A stretch of DNA of 64,000 bases from Eubacterium sp. (lineage in GTDB: Bacteria; Bacillota; Clostridia; Lachnospirales; Lachnospiraceae), in contig JAFRWY010000081.1 of assembly GCA_017437905.1 (NCBI GenBank), positions 36,641 to 100,640 on the forward strand. The letters are read 5' to 3'. The notes below the pieces were generated by a model, which ran no database searches, had not been told where the DNA came from, and worked only from the letters and a program-made list of their open reading frames with translations. The translations under genes and the position numbers were made by a program. Below are positions 26,101 through 34,700 of the stretch, in pieces. The stretch's first letter is position 1, and each line of letters opens with the position of its first letter.

Positions 26101-29100
26101 TAGAAAAAAGTGCTGCTCTCTATAAGGGGCTTCTTGTGAATAACCTTAAGATGGCGGCTCCTGAAAGACAGGAGAGAGCCCTTGCCATCGAGGAGATGTT
26201 CCGGGTGATCATGAATTTTGATATCGCGCGTCTACATTTCCGGTCCTATCCGGATCTGATCCGGGCGGGTAAGGATGACCCTGACCGGTTTAAGGAATGC
26301 CATGCCGTGACCCGTCTTGCCATGGAAGCAGTAAACTTTCTTAAGGATTACCGGGCACTTCGTAATGACGAGGAGGTAAGCTGCAAACTGAATGCGGTCA
26401 ATGTGGATGAGATCGCTGCAAGATGTGATCTTCTTATGAGTGCCGAAGTTTTCTTTGACGGGAACTTCCTTAAACTCATGGAATCTCCGGAACTGAAAAA
26501 ATCCGGGATTTCCCTGGGGGATGCGCTTCATCTTTCTCCGGAGGAATTAGAGGAGAAGATGGCGGATGCTGTGAAGAACGGAGACTCGGAGAAGATCAAT
26601 TTCTGGGCCAATGTCATCAGCACATCAAAGACGCTGGACGGCTTCGATATCGGTATCCCTGCAACGGTGCTGGAGGAACATTTCCGGAAGAAGAAAGGAC
26701 TTTTGGAAAGATCCAGGGTAAAAGAGACGCAGAATGTTCTGAACGGAAGTAAGCGTGTACTGGATGACAGTAAAATCGGCAGGATCGACCTTTCCATCGA
26801 AGAAGGAAGAAGCTTTACCGAGAGGTACGGCAGGGTCGCAAAGGATAAGGGCTTTACGGTATCCGAAAGAGAGGAGAAGCTTTATAATAAGCGTTCCCGT
26901 CTCTTTGTTAAGCGTGTCAACCATGAGACATTGCAGGAAAACGGAAATGATGTGGTGAATGATGCCGTAAGTGCACGCACTGCCATAAACCTGAAGAATC
27001 GAATGGCTGTGGGGGAAGAACGGCTTGCTGATCTCTCTCAGTTTATGAAGAAAGATGCAGCATCGGACAACAAACTCGTCGAACGCTATTTAGAAGAGAA
27101 GCAGCGTTTTCTTCTGATGGATGAAGTGACCAGGGAGATGATGAGTATGAATCTCTCCCTTTGGATAGCCAGGGATGAAGAATTTGCCAAAGAGGCAGGA
27201 AAACTGGAGAAGATCAGTCAGAAGGCTATTGCCTATGACCGTCTACTTAAGGCAAATCCGGACTATCTGGACCGTCTTCGTAACCGGAGGATCGGTACAA
27301 GCAAAACCGATCTTGAGACGGTGGAGGAGAGGCTGAATCATATGCTGGCCATCTCGGATTATTACCGTGCACGCAAGGTGCTTATGTCGGATCATTATTA
27401 TATCCTGCATTATGAGGAGGAACTGTCGAATCTTCATGATGAGAAACAGAATACGGATCAGAGACGGGTGGCAGAACTGCTCCGTCTTGTTTCCATCTGC
27501 ACCAGGAGACTTACGGAAAGGGATTTCCGCTCCAGAGAGGAAGAGGGGCTGGATACCATGCTGTCCCGGGCAGAGCTACTTAAACGGCAGCAGGCTTATC
27601 TTACCGGACGTCCGGATCTTACCAAGGCAGATCCGGAAAAGGCATATAAGACGAATAGGGATATTGAAAGCTATCTCAAGGCGGCCGGACTGGACGAGGT
27701 AGGCGGAAATATTGCGAGAGAAGAACTGTGTAAGGATGATCTGAAGAAATCCTTCCCGCAGGCGGAGAAGTACAGAACCGAAGCTGTCGGGAATTACTTT
27801 GATGCGGTGAAGGCCTATGTCGGACTTACCGATAGTAAAACCTATAAACCGAAGGAAGAAAAACTCTATAATGCTCTGAAAGAAAGGACAAAGAATAAAA
27901 ACGGCCAGAGGATCACAAGTTTTAGATTTCATGATCCGGTAACCGGCGAAACCTGGGATATCTCCACAAGTGTCCAAAGACTCTTAATAGAACTGGTAAA
28001 GCAGTACGGAGTCGGTGTGCCGGAGGAAGAGATCCTGGACACCATGGACGGTCTTTTGCTCACGCAAAAGGAAGATCTTGATCTTTCGGATGAAAAGACG
28101 CGTCTTTATGCAAGAGAGCGGTGGCTTGATTCCATGCAGAAGCTTTTCTACATGGAGTATAATGCCATGAAGCAATATGAGAATACTTACGGGACTCTGG
28201 TGGACGAGATGCCCATGGGCTGTTTCTTCGTATCCCTGGGTTCCGGGCTGAAGGATTTTGCCGTAAAGAACCGCTTCGGGCAGGACGTGGCCCAATTATG
28301 CGATAAAGACGGGGAAAAGAGATGTCTTTCGGAAGGTAAAGAGATGACGGTGGCCCAGCTGCTTGTAAAGTACGGGAAGCTTCCTCAGGATGTGGCAGAA
28401 GACTGTTATCAGAAGAATGTAGCGTATTATCAGACCCATCAGGTCTGCATGAATAACTTCCTGATCAGCCCGGCCCCTTATGCTGCAGGGGAATTCCGTG
28501 CGGAAAATGATTTTTTGCAGGATGAGCTTGGGAAAAATCAGTACACAAAGGATCATGTCAGCGTCAGCGGGCCGAAACTCAGTATGGCAGAAGGCCGAAA
28601 GCTGTGGAAGGAAGCGAGAAAGTACGAAAAGGACAGAGTTCTGACCGGCGGGCAAAGTTACCTTGATTTCCAAAAGGATAAACTGGATCTTTATACACAG
28701 GAAGAAAAGAAGGAACTGAAAAAAGATCGGGCAAAGGATCTGGGCCTGATGCATTTCTATCAGTTTGAGCTGGATGAGCGAAGGGAAAAACTGCTCGCGG
28801 AAGCCAGAACCACCCTGGGAGAAGGAATCAGTGATGAACTGCTTAAACACCTGATCGAATTCCATCCCGGCATGCTGAAGGAAAAGACAGATAAGAATGC
28901 AGTGGATGAATTCTATGGAACGGTAAAGCAGTTTGCCGGGATCGGTATTCCAAAGGAAGAGCAGGACAAGGTAAGGAAGGAAGCAGCCGAAAAACTCTTT
29001 GATCATTGGACCGAAACCTTCCGGTATGGTTGTACTGCCGGAACGATCCAGGAACTTATGGGGTATTCGACACTTTCCGGAAAGGAAAAAGCAGGACAGG

Positions 29101-32100
29101 CCAGAACAAATGAAAATCAGATCCTGGAAGGATCCAAGCTCTATATCGGTGAAGTAAGACACAGAATGTATGAAAGTGTCCTCCAGCTTTTTGCTTCTGA
29201 TCAGGATTCCGCATCACTCCTTTCGGAAAAGAAACAGAAGAATCTGGCCGATCGCATGAAGACACAGCTGCGGCAGGAGATCCTTCGTGCTCTGGTCCAA
29301 AATAAAGATTATCTGGAACTGAAGGATATCGGTTCCGGGCGCAAGTCCTACCAGGAAAGGATGTTCGAAGAACTAAGAAGACTCCGTGTGCTGCTCGGCA
29401 ATGAGAGAAAAGATCTCTTCAGTGATATTCTGGATCAGAACGAAAGAGAAGTGCTGAAGTATTTCGGTATTCCGTGTCCGGATGAGATAAAGGAAGAGAA
29501 GAAGGCAGAAGAAAAAACGGAGAAAAAGGCAGCAGCTGAGAAGGCGGAAGAAAAGAAAGAAGAAAAGATCGGTGAAAATCTCGATGGGGAGATCCAAAAG
29601 CAGGTGAATCTGCATTATGAGATGCCGGAGATCGATTATAAGAAGAATGTGCAGGCTCCGGAGAAGGGTGAGCATGTCCCCTATGAAAGCCAGGGAGATT
29701 CCACCTATTGCTGGGCATGTGTCATGTCCGGACTCATGAATGCTCATGCAGGTAAGAAGGTTTCTGATCTTAATGAGATCCGTAAGAAACCCCTTGCTAT
29801 TCCGGCCTTCGAGGAATCCGGCATCGAGAAAAAGGAGAATTACGATGCGGGTGTCGATCTGGTGAACGGGATGTATGATGGAACCGTATACGGGAATCCG
29901 GCCATTTTCGGAGATTATATCTTCGATAAGCTTCCGGATACGGCCGTGCGGACTGCCATCATTTCCAGAGAACCGGAACGCCTTGCATACGCAAAGCGAC
30001 GTTTCCTGGAAACACTCAGTAAGAATCTGGAGAAGGGGCCTGTGGGCTTCCTTCATGCCGGCCATTTTGTACTGGTGAGAGGCCTTGAGGGAGATAAACT
30101 GAAGGTCAATGATTCCATGTCCAAAACACCGGATCAACTGGTGGATTATGATAAGACGGTATCTGAACTTTTTGCCGCGAAAGGACAGCAGCTGGAACTG
30201 GTATGGCTGGAGGATCTTAAGGGTAAAGAGAAAGAAATTGCGGAAGAGTTTAACCTGAACTATGACGCGGAGAAGAAGGAATTTGCGCTTAAGCAGGATG
30301 GCGTGAAGAAGGCTTTCGGACAGGGTAAAGCAAGTTATGACCAGCCGAAGAATGAACAGACCATCCTTCACCGAAATGGTGTGGAAGCTACGGCTCAATT
30401 CTATGATGATGTGGTATACAGTTCTGTCTATGTGCTGAAGAAACTTACGCAGAATACGGCAGAGAAGAATGCAGAGAAGGTTGTTGAACAGCCAGTAGAG
30501 AAAGCAGCAGAGCAGCAGGCAGAGAAAATCGTAGAAAAGTCCCGGGATGATGTGGCCGAGGGGCTTGTTCAGGATGCCCTCGGGGCTGCCATGAAGGAAC
30601 TGGAGCAGGAAGAACTAAAAAAAGATAGTTCCGGGAAGCTTCCGGCCACTCCCGCAGAGTACTACGCAGAAGTAAAACGGATCGTAATGGTAAACAAAGA
30701 TAAACTGTCCGATGGGTTTGCACGTGTTTCGGCTATGGCTCCGTCAGATTACTTTGCTGTAGGTTCTCAGGAAAACAGATTTATGAGCCGGCAGATCGGA
30801 ATGCTTTCCTATTTCGGGAAACTGAAGGATTCTGAACTGAATGAAGCATTTTATGCCCTTATGGTAAACACCAAGACCGCAACTGTCCGCCAGAAAACCC
30901 TGAAAGCCAGGGAATATGAACGACTCTTTGAACAGATCCTTGATTTCGATATTCGGAAATTGAATATCAAGTCCATCCGGGATGCCTTCTCTTCGGAGTG
31001 TATGGATGCGGCGGTAATGGCATCAGCACTTTTTGATTGCCATCCGTCCATGATGAGGGATTATGAAGATCTGCTTAAAGATCCGGCGGTAAGAACATCC
31101 CTTTCGGAAGATGAGTTTAAGGAGATCAAAGCCAGATGGGAGATGATCCACTCAAACTTCTCATGGGTGTCCGATGCTCCGAAGTATGAAGAGACGATCC
31201 GGGAGAATAAGATCGATATTGGTGAAGTGCTGTCGATGAGTACAAAACAATTAATGGATCTCGTTAACCATACCTCTGATTCCAGGGCAGGAGATCCGAA
31301 ACTCAACGAATTCTATGTATGGATCCTGACGCAGAAAACCATGTGGGCATCGGAGGGATACGAGGGTCCGGGAGATGATGTGGAAGCGTTGCTTCAAAAG
31401 AAGCGAACCTCCGACAGGTATATGCTTCCGGAGGATAAATCCTATGCAGAGGATGCGAAGAAGAAGCTCCGTGCGCGCCTCGCAGAGGATGAAGGAAAGA
31501 TCTTTGATCGGAACATAGAAACATCACTGGAACCGACACTGGAAAAACAACTGAAGAAGGTTGAGGAACAGTTTAAGGGAACCGGCGTATCGAAGTCTGC
31601 GCTTTCGGATATGAAGAAGACGACGAAGGCGGTATTTCAGATCTGTGAGGAACAGAATAATGCCGTTTCCAAAAGCACGCTGGATGCCCTGAAAGAGACT
31701 TCAAAAGGGACCATCGATATAAGAGGGATTGCTCCCCTGCTGCGTCCGGTAAAACTGAATAAGGATAATCAGCCGGCAACGGAGGAGGATATGCGTAACC
31801 GTAAGTTGAACGAGAAGGATGTAAAGAATCTCAGTACGAACCGGCTTTCGGACCGTGTCGAATTCCTGGAGCGTGTTGTGGGTGAAGCCCGGGACATCAT
31901 GTTTACGGTGGAAGAATTAAAGGATCATAAGTTTATCCTGAAAAACCGTGAACGGGCGATAAAACATATGCGGCTGATGCATAATCTGCTCAACCTTTAT
32001 ACCTATCACGAGAACTATTTCCTGAATCAGGCCCCTGCGGAAACCAGAGATTTCATGTTCATGCTGGCTTCCGCCAGTGAATATGTGAATTTCCAGGCTT

Positions 32101-32633
32101 ATCATATACAGAATGCACTGCAGGAGAAAGGACTTGGTGCTGTTCCCCTCGGCGGATCCTCCAGCCTTCTGTATACCTTGCAGTATGACGGATTCTTCGA
32201 TTACAAAACGGTTGTTTCCGTGAATAAGAAGTTATCGAAGCTTGGCCCCACAGCGGCACAGTTCTACTATGGAAATATCATCGGCCTGAAACCGATCATT
32301 GATACCGAGGATCCGGATGAACTTGATATCCCGGCTATGCTGGAGGATGCACGGCTTGAGGCAATAGAGGATGCAAAAAAGAGAAAGATCACAGATTCTG
32401 TTCTCAGTTCGGCATCTCGAATGATCCTCGCCGGAGAGCTTCCGAAGGGGACGGAAACATACGACGATAAGGACAATGAACGGATCATGGCCAAGTATCT
32501 TGATTTATTTGCATCGAAGAATAAGGCAAAGCTTAAGAATAAGTCTGCCGACAGGAAAAAGCTGAAGACCTATATAGATGAATATAAGAGTAAGAACAAA
32601 GTTGCGAATCAAGAGGGGCTGATTGATGAGTAA
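23124..32633 (+). CDS. Giant putative CIS cargo protein 2 (about 3169 aa) with papain-like cysteine protease domain
   Basis: The start is ATG 23124, with AAGGAGGG at 23111-23118; an earlier in-frame ATG lies inside the promoter. Most of the protein is charged and helical. A repeated module occurs about four times (near residues 280-360, 455-560, 1015-1130, 2590-2690), with cores such as MNFDIARLHF and LDFDIRKLNI. A papain-like domain lies at about 2180-2400 between two Lys/Glu-rich linkers: Q2190 six residues before C2196 (QGDSTYCWACV), H2314 (AGHFVLVRG), N2329 (KVNDSM). These spacings match papain-fold proteases. It may cut a host target or process the giant protein. A tape-measure role was considered but does not explain the protease. 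Confidence 0.68.
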   Translation: MTGRGKNEDQIKRSKTIQTITTKKKENLNEIKKTSTMKQMGLPEEPAKLLMGKEKKENHDSELLEDVNKAAEKIPVLLPAVKIVGQEQPVDEMVAKGSEIVQENPEEIVEEKIEETIESAVGEKKDAVVKTEKFGEKTEAKPETKEKKVVARSGETAKEKKDKSQVQKKSRGRGTDLEDAMDMIRELHESLDEEERSAYTSDVARGEIQRTRYDSLSASDLRKRAREAVKRRKNAQKVMEYDSAHFSDEKTYTHIDQATLKKHIAAFKKLPGKPYDMATDDKFLANLEKNYQLCDAADHMKHWLEEASDQGYMPKGEDMAALQEKIAVFSEVKQYMDHQKDLMKNPYYQYFAKQDVSYTDKQLTHIAERTSDPILKNYLMNVHAIRSLRFVRSKGMKSAEAYEKEQGKRRAEILGSKLEKRMIMDTLSDKAMQMKPDKRFSDKEYDARFTEKKFRRALKDFQELSFKDLHFAGVKDMTEHFDDNQRIFDRMHDLEHLMMVAIDRGLAPSEQEMLKIRAKMETLIMAEQMVTDVQRRILTQPEAFLNEKTYKDLEDSSYEELKKKKELSERHEPPKFGQDLNRYFRSLLKEYQEDHENREKNISKVYGLTHPVLATEGENAGNPVPGRIPEKELERRSAEYQKNAYRADYMRNLETDLQDIHTSKVLSVAAVHAKRTGRPIFTKFGRSLNPFVAGKSVKEIIRVVDIMQTGTEKEKEKLWKEVSEEVFEMDLSQYDSRDPSVFYRNAAMRARLVKIANNLGGSSGDTKHYVKDPEFIAKVEGYFDTSCAFDFSSALSQMCKWTGGNGFWYEDFFTGDANQMDTLLQDIEEQIDDQVGAQKAQFGEGDYKGSFRVGDDNFSMTQEQFILMQKSLKRVSHMYASGLSQRHSERAAKGIRDHAVNTLYDELKGQGYHKDVTDEQIEEMKSFYRKYNEQYVSSNEALIGDIKKQLKNTVPDVENQNFKRTWMISNIHLLENSTYGREKTGEAKKEDSIEKSAALYKGLLVNNLKMAAPERQERALAIEEMFRVIMNFDIARLHFRSYPDLIRAGKDDPDRFKECHAVTRLAMEAVNFLKDYRALRNDEEVSCKLNAVNVDEIAARCDLLMSAEVFFDGNFLKLMESPELKKSGISLGDALHLSPEELEEKMADAVKNGDSEKINFWANVISTSKTLDGFDIGIPATVLEEHFRKKKGLLERSRVKETQNVLNGSKRVLDDSKIGRIDLSIEEGRSFTERYGRVAKDKGFTVSEREEKLYNKRSRLFVKRVNHETLQENGNDVVNDAVSARTAINLKNRMAVGEERLADLSQFMKKDAASDNKLVERYLEEKQRFLLMDEVTREMMSMNLSLWIARDEEFAKEAGKLEKISQKAIAYDRLLKANPDYLDRLRNRRIGTSKTDLETVEERLNHMLAISDYYRARKVLMSDHYYILHYEEELSNLHDEKQNTDQRRVAELLRLVSICTRRLTERDFRSREEEGLDTMLSRAELLKRQQAYLTGRPDLTKADPEKAYKTNRDIESYLKAAGLDEVGGNIAREELCKDDLKKSFPQAEKYRTEAVGNYFDAVKAYVGLTDSKTYKPKEEKLYNALKERTKNKNGQRITSFRFHDPVTGETWDISTSVQRLLIELVKQYGVGVPEEEILDTMDGLLLTQKEDLDLSDEKTRLYARERWLDSMQKLFYMEYNAMKQYENTYGTLVDEMPMGCFFVSLGSGLKDFAVKNRFGQDVAQLCDKDGEKRCLSEGKEMTVAQLLVKYGKLPQDVAEDCYQKNVAYYQTHQVCMNNFLISPAPYAAGEFRAENDFLQDELGKNQYTKDHVSVSGPKLSMAEGRKLWKEARKYEKDRVLTGGQSYLDFQKDKLDLYTQEEKKELKKDRAKDLGLMHFYQFELDERREKLLAEARTTLGEGISDELLKHLIEFHPGMLKEKTDKNAVDEFYGTVKQFAGIGIPKEEQDKVRKEAAEKLFDHWTETFRYGCTAGTIQELMGYSTLSGKEKAGQARTNENQILEGSKLYIGEVRHRMYESVLQLFASDQDSASLLSEKKQKNLADRMKTQLRQEILRALVQNKDYLELKDIGSGRKSYQERMFEELRRLRVLLGNERKDLFSDILDQNEREVLKYFGIPCPDEIKEEKKAEEKTEKKAAAEKAEEKKEEKIGENLDGEIQKQVNLHYEMPEIDYKKNVQAPEKGEHVPYESQGDSTYCWACVMSGLMNAHAGKKVSDLNEIRKKPLAIPAFEESGIEKKENYDAGVDLVNGMYDGTVYGNPAIFGDYIFDKLPDTAVRTAIISREPERLAYAKRRFLETLSKNLEKGPVGFLHAGHFVLVRGLEGDKLKVNDSMSKTPDQLVDYDKTVSELFAAKGQQLELVWLEDLKGKEKEIAEEFNLNYDAEKKEFALKQDGVKKAFGQGKASYDQPKNEQTILHRNGVEATAQFYDDVVYSSVYVLKKLTQNTAEKNAEKVVEQPVEKAAEQQAEKIVEKSRDDVAEGLVQDALGAAMKELEQEELKKDSSGKLPATPAEYYAEVKRIVMVNKDKLSDGFARVSAMAPSDYFAVGSQENRFMSRQIGMLSYFGKLKDSELNEAFYALMVNTKTATVRQKTLKAREYERLFEQILDFDIRKLNIKSIRDAFSSECMDAAVMASALFDCHPSMMRDYEDLLKDPAVRTSLSEDEFKEIKARWEMIHSNFSWVSDAPKYEETIRENKIDIGEVLSMSTKQLMDLVNHTSDSRAGDPKLNEFYVWILTQKTMWASEGYEGPGDDVEALLQKKRTSDRYMLPEDKSYAEDAKKKLRARLAEDEGKIFDRNIETSLEPTLEKQLKKVEEQFKGTGVSKSALSDMKKTTKAVFQICEEQNNAVSKSTLDALKETSKGTIDIRGIAPLLRPVKLNKDNQPATEEDMRNRKLNEKDVKNLSTNRLSDRVEFLERVVGEARDIMFTVEELKDHKFILKNRERAIKHMRLMHNLLNLYTYHENYFLNQAPAETRDFMFMLASASEYVNFQAYHIQNALQEKGLGAVPLGGSSSLLYTLQYDGFFDYKTVVSVNKKLSKLGPTAAQFYYGNIIGLKPIIDTEDPDELDIPAMLEDARLEAIEDAKKRKITDSVLSSASRMILAGELPKGTETYDDKDNERIMAKYLDLFASKNKAKLKNKSADRKKLKTYIDEYKSKNKVANQEGLIDE

Positions 32634-32661
32634 AGGCCTTGAGGAAAGGAATGTTGCTGCC

Positions 32662-33663
32662 ATGCGTTTGAAACTGATCACAAATGACAATATTAAGGAT
32701 TTTGAAGAGATTCTTCCGGAAGCATTTTCAGAAAGAAAAGAGTTGCTTGGAGTTGCCTGCATAGATGAAACGGGAGTGGAGGATGTGATCCTTGGAGCTT
32801 CCGTGGTTTTTCCCAACGAAGAAGAGGATGTACTGGAGCTTCAGTGGATGTATGTTCAACCACAGTATCGAAGAAGGGGAGCCGGCTCCCGTATGCTGCA
32901 GGGAATCAGGGACATGGCCAAAGCTGCAGGACTAAAACTCATTGATGTCTGCTTCTGGGAAGAGGATACCGAGGAGGATGAGGGGGATACATGGAGTTTT
33001 GATCCTGCCGAGGAACCGGATGATCGATGGGAGGATACCGAGGAAAGCCGGGAGGATACCGGGGAAAACCGGGAGGATACCGGGGAAAGCCGGGAGGATG
33101 AATATTCGGAGGTGCGTAACCTGAAAGATTTCCTTTTGGAAAAAGGCTTTCTTACCATGCGTGAATATCCCATCTATTCCTTTTTCCTTTCGGATGTGAA
33201 TGCTTCCGATTATGTCCGGGGACATCAGAAGAACAAGGACAGTAAGGCTCTGGAAGCATATGACGGTGTATCCTGGGGGAAACTGTCAAAGTCAATGAGA
33301 GAATCGGTAAGGGAGAAAGTGATAAAGGAAGGCTTTACGGATCTTACGTACCTTAGTTCACCGGAGATCAGCTTTGTATGTGTTAAGGAAGGCGAGATCG
33401 TTGGCTGTCTTCTTTCTACGGTCAACCCGGCAGAGAAGCTGATCACGGTCATGCTGTTCATTAATTTTACCCAGGATCCCATCTGTTCGGCCAAACTGAT
33501 CGCGGTTACCGGCGAAGAAATACTGAACAGGTATCCGGAGGACTATCGGGTAGCCTTTATTGCCTTGAATGAGAATACCCTGAAACTGCTGGGTACAATT
33601 CTGGATGGCAGAGACAGGATCCGGTCTGAGGGCTATACGATCCGCGGAATACTTGAGGCATAA
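32662..33663 (+). CDS. GNAT-fold acetyltransferase-like protein 3 of the cargo island
   Basis: A 333-residue protein. ATG 32662 is chosen because the sequence then starts MRLKLITNDNIKDFEE, parallel to the starts of its relatives; a TTG or ATG at 32623/32626 overlapping the previous stop is the alternative. Motif A is LQWMYVQPQYRRRGAGSRML, R-R-R-G-A-G. A 21-base tandem repeat inserts an acidic loop (EDTGESR units). The second half (about 185-333) is divergent (VKEGEIVGCLLSTVNPAEKL). It lies 28 bases after giant protein 2, so the pair is probably one transcript. Confidence 0.77.
   Translation: MRLKLITNDNIKDFEEILPEAFSERKELLGVACIDETGVEDVILGASVVFPNEEEDVLELQWMYVQPQYRRRGAGSRMLQGIRDMAKAAGLKLIDVCFWEEDTEEDEGDTWSFDPAEEPDDRWEDTEESREDTGENREDTGESREDEYSEVRNLKDFLLEKGFLTMREYPIYSFFLSDVNASDYVRGHQKNKDSKALEAYDGVSWGKLSKSMRESVREKVIKEGFTDLTYLSSPEISFVCVKEGEIVGCLLSTVNPAEKLITVMLFINFTQDPICSAKLIAVTGEEILNRYPEDYRVAFIALNENTLKLLGTILDGRDRIRSEGYTIRGILEA
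33031..33093 (+). repeat. Three 21-base tandem repeats inside GNAT gene 3
   Basis: Units start at 33031, 33052 and 33073, each GAGGATACC(G/g)-type and ending AGCCGG or AACCGG, with 2-3 differences. They encode EDTEESR, EDTGENR and EDTGESR in frame, a loop-length polymorphism candidate. Confidence 0.85.
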
Positions 33664-33782
33664 TAATCAGCGCTGGCGCAAATAAAGCGGGAATGATAAA
33701 GCGGATCACCGGAAACCACGCGCGAGTGTTAATGTTTCACGGAGCGCGTAAGCGCAAAGTGTTTATATATGGAGGTTCGACT

Positions 33783-34700
33783 ATGCCGGAATTTGATTCA
33801 AACATCAAGAAGTACAGAGAAAAGAAGGAGGAAATACTTGCCACTCCCCAAAAGAAGGAAAAAGAGACAGGTAGTGCCAATATTCTGTCAAATGCGCCTG
33901 CTCTGAAAGAAAAAAAACGTGAGGATTCGAAAGATGCTTACCGTAAGATCCTTGCCGCTGATTTTGATAACGCGGAATGGATCAGCCTGGAAGCTCCGAT
34001 GAGAAAGCACAGAAAGAATATCGCTAAAGACCATAAGGCGCTGACAGGGCGTAAAAGGGGACTTTCCGGAAAGGAAAAACTACAAAGAAAAACTGAATTT
34101 GAAAACCGGAGAGAGATTTCCATTAAAGCGTCCATGGCACTTGAAACTTTCATCGGATCCTCTTCCGACATGGATCCGGATCCCGCGGATGAAGGAATCC
34201 TTAAGGCTGTAGAGGAAATGGATCTTAATCAGTTCGCCTATGGAGACGGATCGGGGACGCAAGAGGAATTGACCATGGATCAGGAATTTGTTTTAAAGTT
34301 TCCGGATCGTATGGCGATCCTTCACAATGCCACTCTGCTCTATAATAAGATCAGACAGGGGAACAATGATACAGTCTCCCAGGCTCTTCTCAGTAAGCTT
34401 TCGCAAATGAATGATATGCGGCAGGCCTATGAGGACCGGATCCGGATCATTTCTTCTCCCTATTATGTTTCCCTCCGAGATGTGGATTTCGATAAGAGCA
34501 CGAAGGAAAGACTGCGGAATGGTAACGAAAAGGAAGCAAAGGAAAGAGGAGACAACCTGAATAACTATGCAGGTGCGGTACTCCGGTGGCAGGAAAGCGG
34601 TAAAAAGCTTCTTTCCGTAAAAAAGCAGCGGCGCAGGCCGCACCGGTCGAAAAAGATGTTCAGGACGAAAATGCCCTGTCAGAGGATAAAACATATGTGA
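33783..34700 (+). CDS. Split putative CIS cargo protein, upstream part
   Basis: 305 codons in the zero frame. ATG 33783 (MPEFDSNIKKYREKKEE) follows TGGAGG; an in-frame ATG at 33693 has no site and gives an unlikely leader. The protein is charged and helical. Residues about 145-240 carry the helical module shared with the giant proteins (AVEEMDLNQFAYG, NDMRQAYEDRIRIISSPYY). The last 24 residues (VKKQRRRPHRSKKM...) are Arg-rich and unlike the rest, as expected when reading continues past a lost base. At 34619-34625 a -1 shift moves reading into the next frame without a stop. Either this is a frameshifted gene or it is made by programmed frameshifting. Confidence 0.65.
   Translation: MPEFDSNIKKYREKKEEILATPQKKEKETGSANILSNAPALKEKKREDSKDAYRKILAADFDNAEWISLEAPMRKHRKNIAKDHKALTGRKRGLSGKEKLQRKTEFENRREISIKASMALETFIGSSSDMDPDPADEGILKAVEEMDLNQFAYGDGSGTQEELTMDQEFVLKFPDRMAILHNATLLYNKIRQGNNDTVSQALLSKLSQMNDMRQAYEDRIRIISSPYYVSLRDVDFDKSTKERLRNGNEKEAKERGDNLNNYAGAVLRWQESGKKLLSVKKQRRRPHRSKKMFRTKMPCQRIKHM
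34619..34641 (+). promoter_or_regulatory. Candidate -1 frameshift site: A_AAA_AAG heptamer plus hairpin
   Basis: Zero-frame codons read GTA AAA AAG CAG; A_AAA_AAG (34619-34625) is the heptamer used by E. coli dnaX. A GC hairpin follows: GCGGC (34628-34632), loop GCAG, GCCGC (34637-34641), only 2 bases after the heptamer, which is closer than the usual 5-8. After a -1 shift the reading is KKAAAQAAPVEKDVQDENAL and continues open to 36100. The alternative is loss of one A from a run of seven. Confidence 0.6.

Noticed and set aside
23124-32633. Giant protein 2 as a tape-measure protein of the CIS
   Set aside because: Length and helical content would fit, but the protease domain, separate promoter, distance from tube genes and pairing with a GNAT fit cargo better. 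Not fully excluded.
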